Assembly: GCF_000737325.1 (NCBI RefSeq)
Contig: NZ_CP011125.1
Coordinates: forward strand, 4,898,001-4,962,000
Reading direction: 5' to 3'
DNA: 64,000 nt
Source of the DNA: Sandaracinus amylolyticus
GTDB taxonomy: Bacteria; Myxococcota_A; Polyangia; Polyangiales; Sandaracinaceae
Shown: in pieces, positions 53,624 to 62,402 of the stretch
How positions within the stretch are numbered: position 1 is the stretch's first letter
How the letters are laid out: each line of letters opens with the position of its first letter
The notes under the pieces: generated by a model
Told to the model about the DNA's origin: nothing
What the model saw: only the letters and a program-made list of their open reading frames with translations
Databases searched by the model: none
Program-made: the position numbers and the translations under genes

Positions 53624-54636
53624 GACGCGTGCACCCATGCGTCGAGCAGCCGCGTGGCAGCGCCCGAGTCGATCGCGGCCTCGACGCGCTCGCGCGCCGC
53701 ACGCCGATCCCGCTCCGCGCCCGCGACGATCAGCGCGGCCGCCGCGTTGATCACCACCGCGCTCCGTCGCGCGCCGCGCTCGCCGCTCAGCACCGCACGC
53801 ACGAGCCGCGCGTTGTCGTGCGCGTCGCCGCCGCTGAGGCCGGCGATCGGCGCGTCCTCGAGCCCGAAGTCGCGCGGGACGATCTCGTCCTCGACCACGC
53901 GCCCGTCCTCGAGACGCGCCACGCGCGTCGCGCCCTCGGGCGCGATCTCGTCGAGCCCGCCGTGGCCGTGCACGACCCACGCGGCGCGCACGCCGAGGAG
54001 GCCGAGCACCTCCGCCATCGTGCGCACCCGCGCCGCGTCGTAGACGCCGACGAGCTGGTGCGTCGCGCTCGCCGGGTTCGCGAGCGGGCCGAGCAGGTTG
54101 AAGAACGTGCGCACGCCGAGCTCGCGCCGAACGCCCGCCGCGTGCCGCAGCGCGGCGTGATAGGCGGGCGCGAAGAGGAACCCGATGCCGAGCTCGCGCA
54201 CGTGACGCGCGACGACCTCGGGGCTCGCGTCGACCCGCACCCCGAGCGCCTCCAGCACGTCCGCGCTGCCGGCGCGCGAGCTCACCGCGCGATTGCCGTG
54301 CTTCGCGACGCGCACACCGCACGCCGCGACCACGACCGCGCACGTCGTGCTGACGTTGAACGTGCCCGCGCCGTCACCGCCGGTGCCGCAGGTGTCGAGC
54401 AGCACGCCGTCGATCTCGATCGACGGAGGCACGACGCGCCGGCGCATCGCGCGCGCCGCGGCGGCGAGCTCGGTCGGGCTCTCGCCGCGCATCCGGAGCG
54501 CGATCGCGAGCCCCGCGATCTGCGCCGGCGTGGCCTCGCCGGCGAGGATCGCGTCCATCGCCGACTCCATCGCGTCGGCGTCGAGCGCACGTCCCTCGAG
54601 CACGCGCGCGAGCGCGTCGCGCACCGAGGTGCTCAC
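53620..54636 (-). CDS. trpD: Anthranilate phosphoribosyltransferase
   Basis: 338 aa. It transfers phosphoribose from PRPP to anthranilate. Motifs are [20 protein letters not shown] (PRPP/Mg site), [54 protein letters not shown] and LDEIAPEG. The GTG at 54636 overlaps the trpG stop (GTGA), and the 3' end overlaps trpC, so trpG, trpD and trpC are translationally coupled in that order. Confidence 0.96.
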   Translation of the reverse strand: MSTSVRDALARVLEGRALDADAMESAMDAILAGEATPAQIAGLAIALRMRGESPTELAAAARAMRRRVVPPSIEIDGVLLDTCGTGGDGAGTFNVSTTCAVVVAACGVRVAKHGNRAVSSRAGSADVLEALGVRVDASPEVVARHVRELGIGFLFAPAYHAALRHAAGVRRELGVRTFFNLLGPLANPASATHQLVGVYDAARVRTMAEVLGLLGVRAAWVVHGHGGLDEIAPEGATRVARLEDGRVVEDEIVPRDFGLEDAPIAGLSGGDAHDNARLVRAVLSGERGARRSAVVINAAAALIVAGAERDRRAARERVEAAIDSGAATRLLDAWVHAS

Positions 54637-55226
54637 GCGGCCGCCTTCTTCCCGCCGCTCGGAAGACGCCGCAGGAAGCTCGCGAGCATCGCGTGCCCGT
54701 GCTCGGTCAGGAACGACTCGGGGTGGAACTGCACGCCTTCGACGTCGAGCTCGCGGTGGCGCATCCCCATGAGCTCGCCCTCCGCGGTCCACGCGGTCGG
54801 GCGGAGCACGTCGGGCAGCGTCTCGCGCTCGACGATCAGCGAGTGGTAGCGGGTCGCCTCGAACGGGCTCGGAAGACCCTCGAACACGCCCTCGCTCGCG
54901 TGGAGGATCGGCGAGGTGCGCCCGTGCATGAGGCGCGGCGCGCGGATCACGCGACCGCCGAACGCCTGTCCGATCGCCTGGTGCCCGAGGCACACGCCGA
55001 GGATCGGGCGCTCGCCCGACTGGTGCCGGATGACGTCGAGCGTGATCCCCGCCTCGTCCGGCGTGCCCGGACCGGGCGAGAGCAGGATGCCCTCGGGATC
55101 GAGCGCGCGGATCCCCGCGAGATCGATCGCGTCGTTGCGCACGACCTTCACCGCCGCGCCGAGCTCGCCGAGGTACTGCACGAGGTTGAACGTGAACGAG
55201 TCGTAGTTGTCGATCACCAGGATCAC
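54633..55226 (-). CDS. trpG: Anthranilate synthase glutamine amidotransferase component
   Basis: 197 aa class-I glutamine amidotransferase supplying ammonia to TrpE (or PabB). It begins [20 protein letters not shown]; catalytic Cys79 in [13 protein letters not shown]; His168 and Glu170 in VQFHPESF. The GTG at 55226 has GGAGAA upstream. trpE is not adjacent, so the synthase subunit must be encoded elsewhere. The gene follows a lipoprotein gene after 16 bases on the same strand. Confidence 0.96.
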   Translation of the reverse strand: MILVIDNYDSFTFNLVQYLGELGAAVKVVRNDAIDLAGIRALDPEGILLSPGPGTPDEAGITLDVIRHQSGERPILGVCLGHQAIGQAFGGRVIRAPRLMHGRTSPILHASEGVFEGLPSPFEATRYHSLIVERETLPDVLRPTAWTAEGELMGMRHRELDVEGVQFHPESFLTEHGHAMLASFLRRLPSGGKKAAA

Positions 55227-55242
55227 GGCGCGTTCTCCATCG

Positions 55243-55866
55243 TCATTCGGGCAGCGGCTCGGCGGGCTCGCCGGCGCTCGGAGCAGGACCTTCGGGCGGG
55301 AGCGTGGGGCTGGCCTCGCCTTCGTCGACCGGCTCTTCGTCGCGACGCAGCGGGGGCAGACCTCCGAGCCGCGCGTCACGCTCGTCGTCGGCGCCCGCCG
55401 CGAGCGGACGAATCGCCGCGAGATCGTCGTGCAGCGCGACGATGGCGAGCTCAGCGTCGGCGTACGCGTGCATCGCGTCGAGCAGCTCGGTGTCCTCGGT
55501 GCCGATGCCGCGCGCGAGCAGCTGGCCGTAGCGCTCGAGCGCGTTGAGCCGCTCGCGATGGACGCGGACCGCGCGCGTGCGCAGCCGGCGGCCTTCCTGG
55601 GTCGACACCGACGCGTGCTGGAGCCGCTCGATCTGACGTCGCACCGCGGGGGCCGCGGCGGACTCGATCATCTCGGCAGCCATCACCGGACGCTCTCCGT
55701 CGACCGCGTCCTCGACCTCGCGGAGCACCGTGCGCGACGGATCGCTCCCGAGCAGCTCCTGCAGCGCCGCCGCGTCGGCCTGCACCGACGCGCTCGGACC
55801 GCTCTCGCCGCCGCCCGAGCACGCGACCGCGATCGACGCGAGCGCGACGAGGAACACGACGCGCAT
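55243..55866 (-). CDS. Hypothetical lipoprotein upstream of trpG
   Basis: 207 aa. The signal peptide ends in a lipobox ([16 protein letters not shown], Cys about residue 16). The mature part is helical ([36 protein letters not shown]), with an acidic Pro/Glu-rich C-terminal tail ([16 protein letters not shown]). Family unknown. Its ATG overlaps the stop of the hydrolase gene (TGATG), and it is 16 bases before trpG, so it is part of the same transcript though functionally unrelated by appearance. Confidence 0.8.
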   Translation of the reverse strand: MRVVFLVALASIAVACSGGGESGPSASVQADAAALQELLGSDPSRTVLREVEDAVDGERPVMAAEMIESAAAPAVRRQIERLQHASVSTQEGRRLRTRAVRVHRERLNALERYGQLLARGIGTEDTELLDAMHAYADAELAIVALHDDLAAIRPLAAGADDERDARLGGLPPLRRDEEPVDEGEASPTLPPEGPAPSAGEPAEPLPE

Positions 55867-56852
55867 CACCGCGCGCCTCCGAACGGCGGAGGCCGCGACG
55901 AACGACGCCGCGACTCGCCGCGCGGCGGATACCCGCGATCGCGCAGGAAGCGCTCGATGCGCAGGCTGACGAGCTCCGGGTACTCGACCGCGAGGTAGTG
56001 CGTCCCGCCCGGCACGACGAGCATCTCCGCGCCCGGCACCTCGCGCGCGATGCGCTCGGCCGCGCTGCGCGGCGTCATCAGGTCGCGCCCGCCCGCGAGC
56101 ATCAGGAGCGGCACGCGCACCGTCGGCAGCACGTCGTGCGCGTCGTGCTCTCCGATCTGCTCGAGCGTGTGCACGTAGATCCCCATGTCGAGCCCGCCGA
56201 ACGAGCCCGCGAGCTCCTCGAAGATCGCGACGTCGAGCGTGCGGCTCGCGAGGCCGAGGCGCATCGCCCACTGCGGCGTGCCCTTGAACGCGACGGCGCG
56301 CTGGGTGACCGACGAGACGAGGAGCGGCATGCGCCGCAGCGTCGAGAGCACGTACGGCGCGAGCAGCCCGACCTTCGGCACGTTCGCGAGCGTGCTCCAC
56401 GGCTTCCCGGCGACGCCGTTGATCAGCACGATCGACGCGATGCGCTCGGGCGCGCGGCGCCAGAGCTCGAGCGCGACCTGCACGCCCATCGACCAGCCCC
56501 AGATCGCGACCTGATCGAGCCCCTCGGCGTCGAGCACCGCGAGCGCATCGCGCGCCTGCGCCGGGACGTCGAGCGCGCCGCGATCGGGCGGGGCCCCCGA
56601 GCGATAGAGCCCGCGCTGGTCCCAGGAGACGAAGCGGTACCGATCCGAGAAGTGCCGGAGCTGGTGCGTCCACGCGCGCCACGACCCGCCGAGCCCGTTC
56701 GCGAGGAGGATCGGCGGGCCCTCGCCGACCAGGTGGTACGCGATGTCGGTGCCGTCGAACGAGACGACTCGGCGTTCTTCGACGGTCAGCGGAGGCGTGA
56801 ATCGAGTCGCAGGCGCGTGGATCCGCGCGCCGCCCGGCGGAGTCGCCGACAT
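55866..56852 (-). CDS. Alpha/beta-fold hydrolase
   Basis: 328 aa. Typical alpha/beta hydrolase triad: nucleophile Ser in AIWGWSMGVQVALEL, Asp in MLAGGRDLMTP, His in VPGGTHYLAVEYPEL; oxyanion region LLANGLGG. No signal peptide, and a basic tail (RGESRRRSSRP). The ATG at 56852 (MSATPPGG) is preferred over one at 56882. Substrate unknown. First gene of the transcript that includes the trp genes; divergent from the PhnD-like gene, 80 bases apart. Confidence 0.9.
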   Translation of the reverse strand: MSATPPGGARIHAPATRFTPPLTVEERRVVSFDGTDIAYHLVGEGPPILLANGLGGSWRAWTHQLRHFSDRYRFVSWDQRGLYRSGAPPDRGALDVPAQARDALAVLDAEGLDQVAIWGWSMGVQVALELWRRAPERIASIVLINGVAGKPWSTLANVPKVGLLAPYVLSTLRRMPLLVSSVTQRAVAFKGTPQWAMRLGLASRTLDVAIFEELAGSFGGLDMGIYVHTLEQIGEHDAHDVLPTVRVPLLMLAGGRDLMTPRSAAERIAREVPGAEMLVVPGGTHYLAVEYPELVSLRIERFLRDRGYPPRGESRRRSSRPPPFGGAR

Positions 56853-56932
56853 CGGCGCGCACTGTACGAGAGTGACGATCACGAGGCAACGCCGGGCCGT
56901 CCCGTACCGGGGCTGCTAGCTTGCCCAGAGCC

Positions 56933-57706
56933 GTGCTGCGGTTCCTGGTGCCTCCCTCGGTCGGTGTCGCGCGCGCCCAGGCCCGGGGCGAGCTGCTGGA
57001 GCGATCGCTCTCGAGCGACCTCGGGGATCGCGTCCAGGTCGAGGTCGCGCCGGACTACGCGACGTTCGAGCGCGTGGCGCGCGAGGCGGGCGCCGAGCTC
57101 CTCTGGGCACCGGCCGCGATCTGCGCGCACGTCGCCGACGATGCGCGCGCGGTCTTCAAGGTCGTGCGCGCGGGGCGCTCGACGTATCGCTCGGCGCTGA
57201 TCGCGCGCGCCGATGCGCACGTCGGGATCGCGCAGCTCGCGGGCAAGCGCGCGGCGTGGGTCGATCGTCGGTCGATCGGCGGGTACCTGCTGGTCGCGCA
57301 GCACCTGCGGGAGCGCGGGATCGACCCCGATCGCACGTTCGCCTCGCAGGACTTCGTGGGCACGCACCCCGCGGCGCTCGCTGCGGTGATCGAGGATCGC
57401 GCGGACGTGGCGGCGGTCTCGGTCGCGAGCGGCGAGAGCGAGCACGTCGAGCAGGCGCTCTCGCTGCACGGAGGGCGCGCGGGCGCGACGCGGCTCGCGC
57501 CGATCCTGATCACCGACACCGCCCCGACCGACGCGCTCGTGATCACACCCGCCCTCGACGTCATCCGCGCCGAGGCGCTCATCGAACGCATCTTCCCGCC
57601 TGCGGGGGGACGCGAGCGCACGACGGCGCTGAAGCTGGCGATGGAAGCAGACGGCTTCGAGCGCGCCGCGGACGGGGAGTACGCGCGCCTCAAGAAGCTC
57701 GGCTGA
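56933..57706 (+). CDS. PhnD-like substrate-binding-fold protein without signal peptide
   Basis: 257 aa from a GTG at 56933 (a TTG at 56921 is in frame). The type-II periplasmic-binding fold of the phosphate/phosphonate PhnD family is visible: LRFLVPPSVGVARAQARGEL, VEVAPDYATFERVAREAGAELLWAP-like pattern, AGKRAAWVDRRSIGGYLLVA, and VIEDRADVAAVSVASG. Unlike transporter subunits it has no signal peptide or lipobox, and no permease or ATPase gene is near. It may be a cytosolic sensor or enzyme-like relative. It precedes the DUF692 operon by 86 bases. Confidence 0.8.
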   Translation: MLRFLVPPSVGVARAQARGELLERSLSSDLGDRVQVEVAPDYATFERVAREAGAELLWAPAAICAHVADDARAVFKVVRAGRSTYRSALIARADAHVGIAQLAGKRAAWVDRRSIGGYLLVAQHLRERGIDPDRTFASQDFVGTHPAALAAVIEDRADVAAVSVASGESEHVEQALSLHGGRAGATRLAPILITDTAPTDALVITPALDVIRAEALIERIFPPAGGRERTTALKLAMEADGFERAADGEYARLKKLG

Positions 57707-57792
57707 GATCCGGACGTACGCTCGCTCGTCCCAGGCGGAACCCAAGCTGATCCGGGAGGTCTCGGTCAGCACCGTCATCGAGGAGGCGAGAG

Positions 57793-58659
57793 GTGCGACG
57801 ACTCCCTGCACGTGCGCTCGCGCTGATGCTCCTGATCCTGGGCTCGTGCGCCGCGCCCGACGCGGAGGAGACTGCGGTGCTCCTCCTCGACGAGGACGCG
57901 CGCGCCGCGGGCATCGCGCTCGAGGTCGGCGGCGAGACCGTCGAGAGCGCCCTGCCCGTCCCGGTCGCGGTCGACGACGAGGCGTACTTGGTGCGGCCCG
58001 AAGGACGCGAGCGGCTGGCGCTCGCGCCCGGTGAGCTCGTCGAGATCCGTGGCCCCGACGGCGAGGTGCAGCGCGGCGCGGTCGACGCCGATCGGTTCGT
58101 GATCACCGGGACGCACGCGGGCGCGCTCTCGCTCGGCGAGATGCTCGGTGCGCGCGTCGAGCCGCTGAGCGGTGCGCGCTACGCGCTGCACGCGCCGGGC
58201 GTGACGTGGGTCGCGGCGCTGCTCCACGACGTCGAGGTGGAAGGGGTGCGCGCGAGCTCGTTCGAGCAGGGGCTCGCGGCGGGCGACCTGACGTGGCACG
58301 AGCGGAGCGCGCTCGAGCTCGACCACGTCGTCCCCGAGCCCGACGACGATGGAGCGATCCCCGACGCGGCTGCGCTCGTCGGCGCGTACGCGTACTCCGA
58401 CGTGCTGTTCGTGCTCGACGCGGCGGGCGGATATCTCCTGCGCACCGCCGAGGGCACGACGCGCGGCACGTACCGCCCGGCGCCGGGCGGCATCGAGCTC
58501 GCGCCTCACGGAGGCGAGACGACGATCCGCATGCGGCTCTGGAATGACGCGCTCGTCGACGACGTCGGAGTGAGGCTCGCGCCCGCGACGCCCGAGATGT
58601 TCGCCCGCTCGCCGAGCGATCGCGGCGAGGTGTTCTTCGACACCGGAGAGATCGAATGA
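57793..58659 (+). CDS. Lipoprotein, first gene of the DUF692 operon
   Basis: 288 aa. The signal peptide ends in a lipobox (RALALMLLILGSCAAP). The mature protein is beta-rich with acidic strands (IALEVGGETVESALPVPVAV, YLVRPEGRERLALAPGELVE, GTYRPAPGGIELAPHGGET). Family not recognised. GTG start with GAGGAGG 5-8 bases upstream, a strong ribosome site. Its stop overlaps the ATG of the next gene (ATGA). As the lead gene of a four-gene coupled operon it is a candidate surface partner for the modified product. Confidence 0.8.
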   Translation: MRRLPARALALMLLILGSCAAPDAEETAVLLLDEDARAAGIALEVGGETVESALPVPVAVDDEAYLVRPEGRERLALAPGELVEIRGPDGEVQRGAVDADRFVITGTHAGALSLGEMLGARVEPLSGARYALHAPGVTWVAALLHDVEVEGVRASSFEQGLAAGDLTWHERSALELDHVVPEPDDDGAIPDAAALVGAYAYSDVLFVLDAAGGYLLRTAEGTTRGTYRPAPGGIELAPHGGETTIRMRLWNDALVDDVGVRLAPATPEMFARSPSDRGEVFFDTGEIE

Positions 58660-59555
58660 AGCGAAGGGATCTGTTCGGTGGTGCGGCGACCCTCGCGGGC
58701 GTGCTCGCGTGCCCGGCGTGGATGGCGCGCGCGTTCGCGCAGGACGACGACGGTGGGCTCGCCGCGCTCTCGGAGGCGTACCGCCGTGCCCAGCGTGCCG
58801 GGCGTCCGCTGCTCGTCATCGTGATCCCCGCGCAGCGCGAGGCGCGCTGGGAGCGCGCAGGCGCGTTCGGCGAGCTGCTCAACCACGGGCCCGATCAGGT
58901 GTTCGTCGATCTCGCGCTCGCGGAGGTCGTCTGCGCGACGATGTCGACGCTGCGCACGCTCGTGCCGCAAGCGCCCGCGGGCGAGCCGCTGATGGTGCTC
59001 GTCGAGCCGGAGCGCGTCCCCGCGGTCGCGCGCGCGATCGACGCGACGCTCCCCGAGACGCCGGAGTACTGGATCTTCCGCGATGACGAGCAGATGTCGT
59101 TCGAGGAGCGCACCGCGCGCGAGAACGAGGTGATCGATCGGCGCATCGCGGCGCTCGCGTCGCTGGTGCACGGCGCGATCGCGCCCGACGATGCGGCGCT
59201 CCAGCGCCGTGCCTCCGTCGCGCTCGCGGCGCTGCCCGTCGATCGACGGCAGCGCATCGAGCTCGCGCTCGGCGTGTACGACACGTCCGACCGCGTCGCG
59301 GTGGCGCTCGCGCCCGCGCTCTTCGTGAGGCATCCCGCGTTCCGCGAGGCCGTGCGCGACGTCGGGATCGAGCGGTGGCGTCGCGGTCGCGTGCCCGGCA
59401 GCCGGTGGGCGATCGGCAGCGGGTGCGGGACCACGGTCGAGATGACCGAGGAGGAGCGCCGCCGCGAGGGCGACGCGTCGCTGATGATCGCGTGCGGCAT
59501 GGGCCACGTGCCCGAGCGCAGCGCGCGCTTCCTCGACTGGTATCTCACGCCGTGA
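58656..59555 (+). CDS. Exported thioredoxin-fold-like protein with conserved-looking C-terminal Cys motif
   Basis: 299 aa. The signal peptide MKRRDLFGGAATLAGVLA resembles a Tat or late Sec signal. The middle has the beta-alpha rhythm of a thioredoxin fold (GRPLLVIVIPAQREARWER, then VLVEPERVPAVARAID) but no CxxC. The tail holds GSGCGTTVEM (C257) and IACGMGHVPERSARFLDWYL (C280). I recall CGMGHxPExSxRFL-type ends on other myxobacterial proteins beside DUF692 enzymes. That makes this protein the best candidate substrate of the DUF692 enzyme, and this is an inference. Coupled by 4-base overlaps on both sides. Confidence 0.75.
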   Translation: MKRRDLFGGAATLAGVLACPAWMARAFAQDDDGGLAALSEAYRRAQRAGRPLLVIVIPAQREARWERAGAFGELLNHGPDQVFVDLALAEVVCATMSTLRTLVPQAPAGEPLMVLVEPERVPAVARAIDATLPETPEYWIFRDDEQMSFEERTARENEVIDRRIAALASLVHGAIAPDDAALQRRASVALAALPVDRRQRIELALGVYDTSDRVAVALAPALFVRHPAFREAVRDVGIERWRRGRVPGSRWAIGSGCGTTVEMTEEERRREGDASLMIACGMGHVPERSARFLDWYLTP

Positions 59556-60451
59556 TCGGCGTCGGCTTCGCGCTGCCGCCCGACGACGAGACGCTCGCGC
59601 GCGTGGCGCCGATCGCGCGCCGCGCCGACTACCTCGAGGTCACGCCCGAGACGACGTGGATCGATCGCGACGACGGCGCGCTGGTCCCGAACGGGTTCCA
59701 CGCGCGCTTCCTCGCCGCGGTGCGCGCGTGGAACAAGCCCGTGGTCGCGCACGGCGTGGGCTTCTCGACGTGCAGCGAGGGCGACGAGGCGCGCACCCGC
59801 GCGTGGCTCGATCGGATGCGCGAGGACGTCGCGCTCTTCGGGTACGCGTGGTGGACCGATCACCTCGGCGCGACGTCGCTGCGGTCCGCGTCAGGAGCAG
59901 GCAGCGAGACGACGGCGCTCCCGATGCCGATGCCGTACGACGCGCGCACCGCGTCCACGCTGCGCGCGCGGCTCGAGCTCATGTCGCGCGTGGTGCCCGA
60001 CGTCGGCGTCGAGAACTCGGTCGTCTACTTCGTCCTCGGAGATCCGCTCGACGAGCCCCGCCTCCTGCATGACGTGCTCGCGGCGCCGCACCGTCACCTG
60101 CTGCTCGACCTGCACAACCTCCACACGATGTCGCTGCTGCACGGGCTCGATCCGCAGGCATGGCTCGCTCGCGCGCCGCTCGATCGCGTGATCGAGCTCC
60201 ACGTGAGCGGCGGTCGCGAGAGTGATCCGCGCTGGCTCCCGTCGGGCCGCACGATGCGCCTCGACGGCCACGACGACGCGGTGCCCGAGCCGGTGTGGGC
60301 GCTGCTCGACGACGTGCTCCCGCGCTGCCCGCACCTCCGCGGCGTGACGCTCGAGCGGATGGAAGGCACGGTGCCGGACCACGCGACGGCGCGCCTTCTC
60401 GACGACGAGCTCACGCGCATCCGCCGCGCGATCACGAAGGCCGCGCGATGA
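59552..60451 (+). CDS. DUF692 multinuclear non-heme iron oxidase (MbnB/TglH-like)
   Basis: 299 aa TIM-barrel DUF692 protein. Candidate metal ligands in family order are H67 (VVAHGVG), D103-H104 (WWTDHLGA), E154 (GVENSVVYF), D186/H188/N189 (LLDLHNLH), H217 (IELHVSGG), D238/H240 (RLDGHDDAVP) and E268 (TLERMEG). DUF692 enzymes (MbnB, TglH, ChrH) use two or three iron ions to rewrite cysteine residues in peptides with a small partner protein. The GTG at 59552 overlaps the upstream stop (GTGA). The substrate here is unknown; no methanobactin-like precursor is present. Confidence 0.88.
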   Translation: MIGVGFALPPDDETLARVAPIARRADYLEVTPETTWIDRDDGALVPNGFHARFLAAVRAWNKPVVAHGVGFSTCSEGDEARTRAWLDRMREDVALFGYAWWTDHLGATSLRSASGAGSETTALPMPMPYDARTASTLRARLELMSRVVPDVGVENSVVYFVLGDPLDEPRLLHDVLAAPHRHLLLDLHNLHTMSLLHGLDPQAWLARAPLDRVIELHVSGGRESDPRWLPSGRTMRLDGHDDAVPEPVWALLDDVLPRCPHLRGVTLERMEGTVPDHATARLLDDELTRIRRAITKAAR

Positions 60452-60795
60452 GCCGCGCGCGCCTCGAGGAGCTCCTCGCGCGCGCGATGCGCGCCGACGA
60501 TCCGGTCGCCGCGCTGCACGACGCGGCAGGCGATCCCGAGCTCGACGAGCCCACGCGGGCGGCGCTCGCGCGCGTCGATCCCGATGGCGTCCGCATGCAG
60601 GCGCTGCTCGTCGCGCGGCTGCGCTGCGAGCGACTCGTCCAGGGCAGCGACGAGGCCGCGCACCGCGCCGAGCTCGATCCGCGCGCGTTCGCCGCCCTCT
60701 TCCGCGTGTACCACCGCGAGGTCCCGATGCACGCGTCCCACCCGAGCGCCGAGGGCCGCGCGTTCGAGGCGTGGCTCAGCCGCCGAAGCCGATGA
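60448..60795 (+). CDS. Small partner protein of the DUF692 enzyme
   Basis: 115 aa, helical and highly charged. No family assigned with certainty; the C-terminal segment FAALFRVYHREVPMHASHPS followed by FEAWL resembles the small recognition subunits (MbnC, TglI, DUF2063-type) that sit directly after DUF692 genes and bind the substrate leader. The ATG overlaps the DUF692 stop (ATGA). The last 20 bases overlap, antisense, the RCC1 gene end. Partner status is inferred mainly from position and size. Confidence 0.7.
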   Translation: MSRARLEELLARAMRADDPVAALHDAAGDPELDEPTRAALARVDPDGVRMQALLVARLRCERLVQGSDEAAHRAELDPRAFAALFRVYHREVPMHASHPSAEGRAFEAWLSRRSR

Positions 60796-62056
60796 CCCGG
60801 ACCGGCTCGCGCACGAGCGTTCCTTCGACGACACCGTGCCCGAGCTGTCCGTCCGTGTCCCAGCCCCAGCACATCACGCCGCCGTCCTCGACGATCGCGC
60901 ACACCACGCTGTCGCCGGCCGAGATCGCGCGGGGCGCCGCGATCCCGGGCACGCGCGTCGGCGTCGGGTCGCACTCCTCGGGCGCGCCGCCGCCGCACCA
61001 GACCGTGCCTCCCTCGATCGTCCACGGGCCCCAGCACGTCACGCCACCGTCGGTGTCGATGACGCAAGAGCGACGGCTGCCGATCGAGAGCGCGGTGCCC
61101 GTGGGATCGCCCGTCGGCGCGATCGGCGCGATCGCGCACGCGCCGCCGGTGTCCCCGTGCACGCAGTACGGCAGCCCCTCCTTGATGCCGAGCGCGCCGT
61201 CCCAGTTGTAGCCCCAGCACAACACGCGCGTGTCGGCGAGCAGCACGCACGCGTGCTCCGCGCCGACCTCGAGATCGATCACGTCGTCGAGATCGACGAT
61301 CCCGTCGCCCCGTCCTTCGTCGCCCGCGCGCCCGAACGTGCCGTCGCCCACGCACCGCACGCGCTCGTCGGGCATCCACAGGCACGCGTGCGAGAGGCCC
61401 ATCCCGAGATCCCGCACGCCGTGCACCGCGGAGCGCGAGATGGCGCGCGACGCCGCGTCGGTGCCCCAGCAGCGCAGCTCGTCGCCCTCGACGAGCTCCG
61501 CGCACGTGCCGTGGACACCGATCCACACGCGTCGCACGGGAGGCACGTCGGGCACGCGCAGCGGGATCGGGCTGCACACGGCGCGACCACAGTCGGGTCG
61601 CTCCTCCGCCCTGACGCCGAGCTGACGGTAGTGGTCGAAGCCCCAGCACCAGAGCCCGCCGTCGACGTCCACCGCGCACGTGTGGCTGGCCCCGGCGCTC
61701 ACCGACGCGATCGGAGGCAGGCCATGCACGCGGAGCGGTCGCGAGGACGCGCGCCGCTCGTTCACGCCGAGCTGCCCGATGTCGTTCTGGCCCCAGCAGT
61801 AGAGCGCGCCCTCGTCGCTCACGGCGCACACGTGATCCCCGCCCACCGAGATCTGCACCACGCGCGTGCCGGGCGGCGGCTCTTCCGGCGGCGGCGGTGG
61901 GCCCGCGTCGGGACGCGCGACGCGGGCGTCGACCACGCTCGCATCGAGCGGCGCAGGACCGTCCGCGCCATCGAGCGAGTGCGCGAGGTAGCAGCCCGGC
62001 GAGAGCAGCCCGACGGCGCACACGAGCACGCCCACGACGCGGCCGGAGTCCCCCAT
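60776..62056 (-). CDS. RCC1-repeat lipoprotein
   Basis: 426 aa. The signal peptide ends in a lipobox (VLVCAVGLLSPGC), then an Asp/Pro linker. Six to seven RCC1-type blades follow, each with the Cys-and-Trp pattern seen in myxobacterial members (HVCAVSDEGALYCWGQNDIG, HTCAVDVDGGLWCWGFDHYR, HACVLLADTRVLCWGYNWDG, SVVCAIVEDGGVMCWGWDTD). It would form a disulfide-tied beta-propeller on the envelope. Function unknown; such proteins are expanded in myxobacteria. Divergent from the riboswitch transcript. Confidence 0.92.
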   Translation of the reverse strand: MGDSGRVVGVLVCAVGLLSPGCYLAHSLDGADGPAPLDASVVDARVARPDAGPPPPPEEPPPGTRVVQISVGGDHVCAVSDEGALYCWGQNDIGQLGVNERRASSRPLRVHGLPPIASVSAGASHTCAVDVDGGLWCWGFDHYRQLGVRAEERPDCGRAVCSPIPLRVPDVPPVRRVWIGVHGTCAELVEGDELRCWGTDAASRAISRSAVHGVRDLGMGLSHACLWMPDERVRCVGDGTFGRAGDEGRGDGIVDLDDVIDLEVGAEHACVLLADTRVLCWGYNWDGALGIKEGLPYCVHGDTGGACAIAPIAPTGDPTGTALSIGSRRSCVIDTDGGVTCWGPWTIEGGTVWCGGGAPEECDPTPTRVPGIAAPRAISAGDSVVCAIVEDGGVMCWGWDTDGQLGHGVVEGTLVREPVRVIGFGG

Positions 62057-62149
62057 CCGCTCGTCGTACGCGCGATCGCGGAGAATTTCCAACCCGCCCC
62101 GGTTTGACGCCTCGCGCCGGGCCCGCCACGTTCGCGCTCGCCAGCGGTG

Positions 62150-62331
62150 CGCGCGGTGGGACCGTGCGCCTCGAGGGAATCCGGTGCGAATCCGGAGCTG
62201 CCCCGCAGCGGTGTGCAGGAACGAACGCCGTCCCGAGCACTGGAGGAATGGTCCTCCGGGAAGCGACGGCCAGTAGAGACCGGATCGGCTCGAACGCGAT
62301 CCGAGCGCCTGCGAGCCCGAAGACCTGCCGA
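62150..62331 (+). promoter_or_regulatory. Cobalamin (B12) riboswitch
   Basis: Canonical core elements are in order. GGGAATCCGGTGCGAATCCG with GAGCTGCCCCGCAGCGGT is at 62175-62211; a B12-box-like AGCACTGG is near 62236; GGCCAGTAGAGACCGG is near 62268; and the closing GCGAGCCCGAAGACCTGCC is at 62311-62329. It lies 72 bases before the lipoprotein gene. Whether it acts on transcription or by hiding the GGAGG at 62392-62396 cannot be told by eye. Confidence 0.93.
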
Positions 62332-62402
62332 CGGTGTCGCGCGAGATCCGCGCGGCGGCACACGGCGCCTCGTGGGAGGGCGCCCCGCCTCGGAGGTCGC
62401 TC

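Noticed and set aside
53620-55226. Complete trp operon
   Set aside because: Only trpG, trpD and trpC are present. trpE, trpF, trpA and trpB are not in the window.
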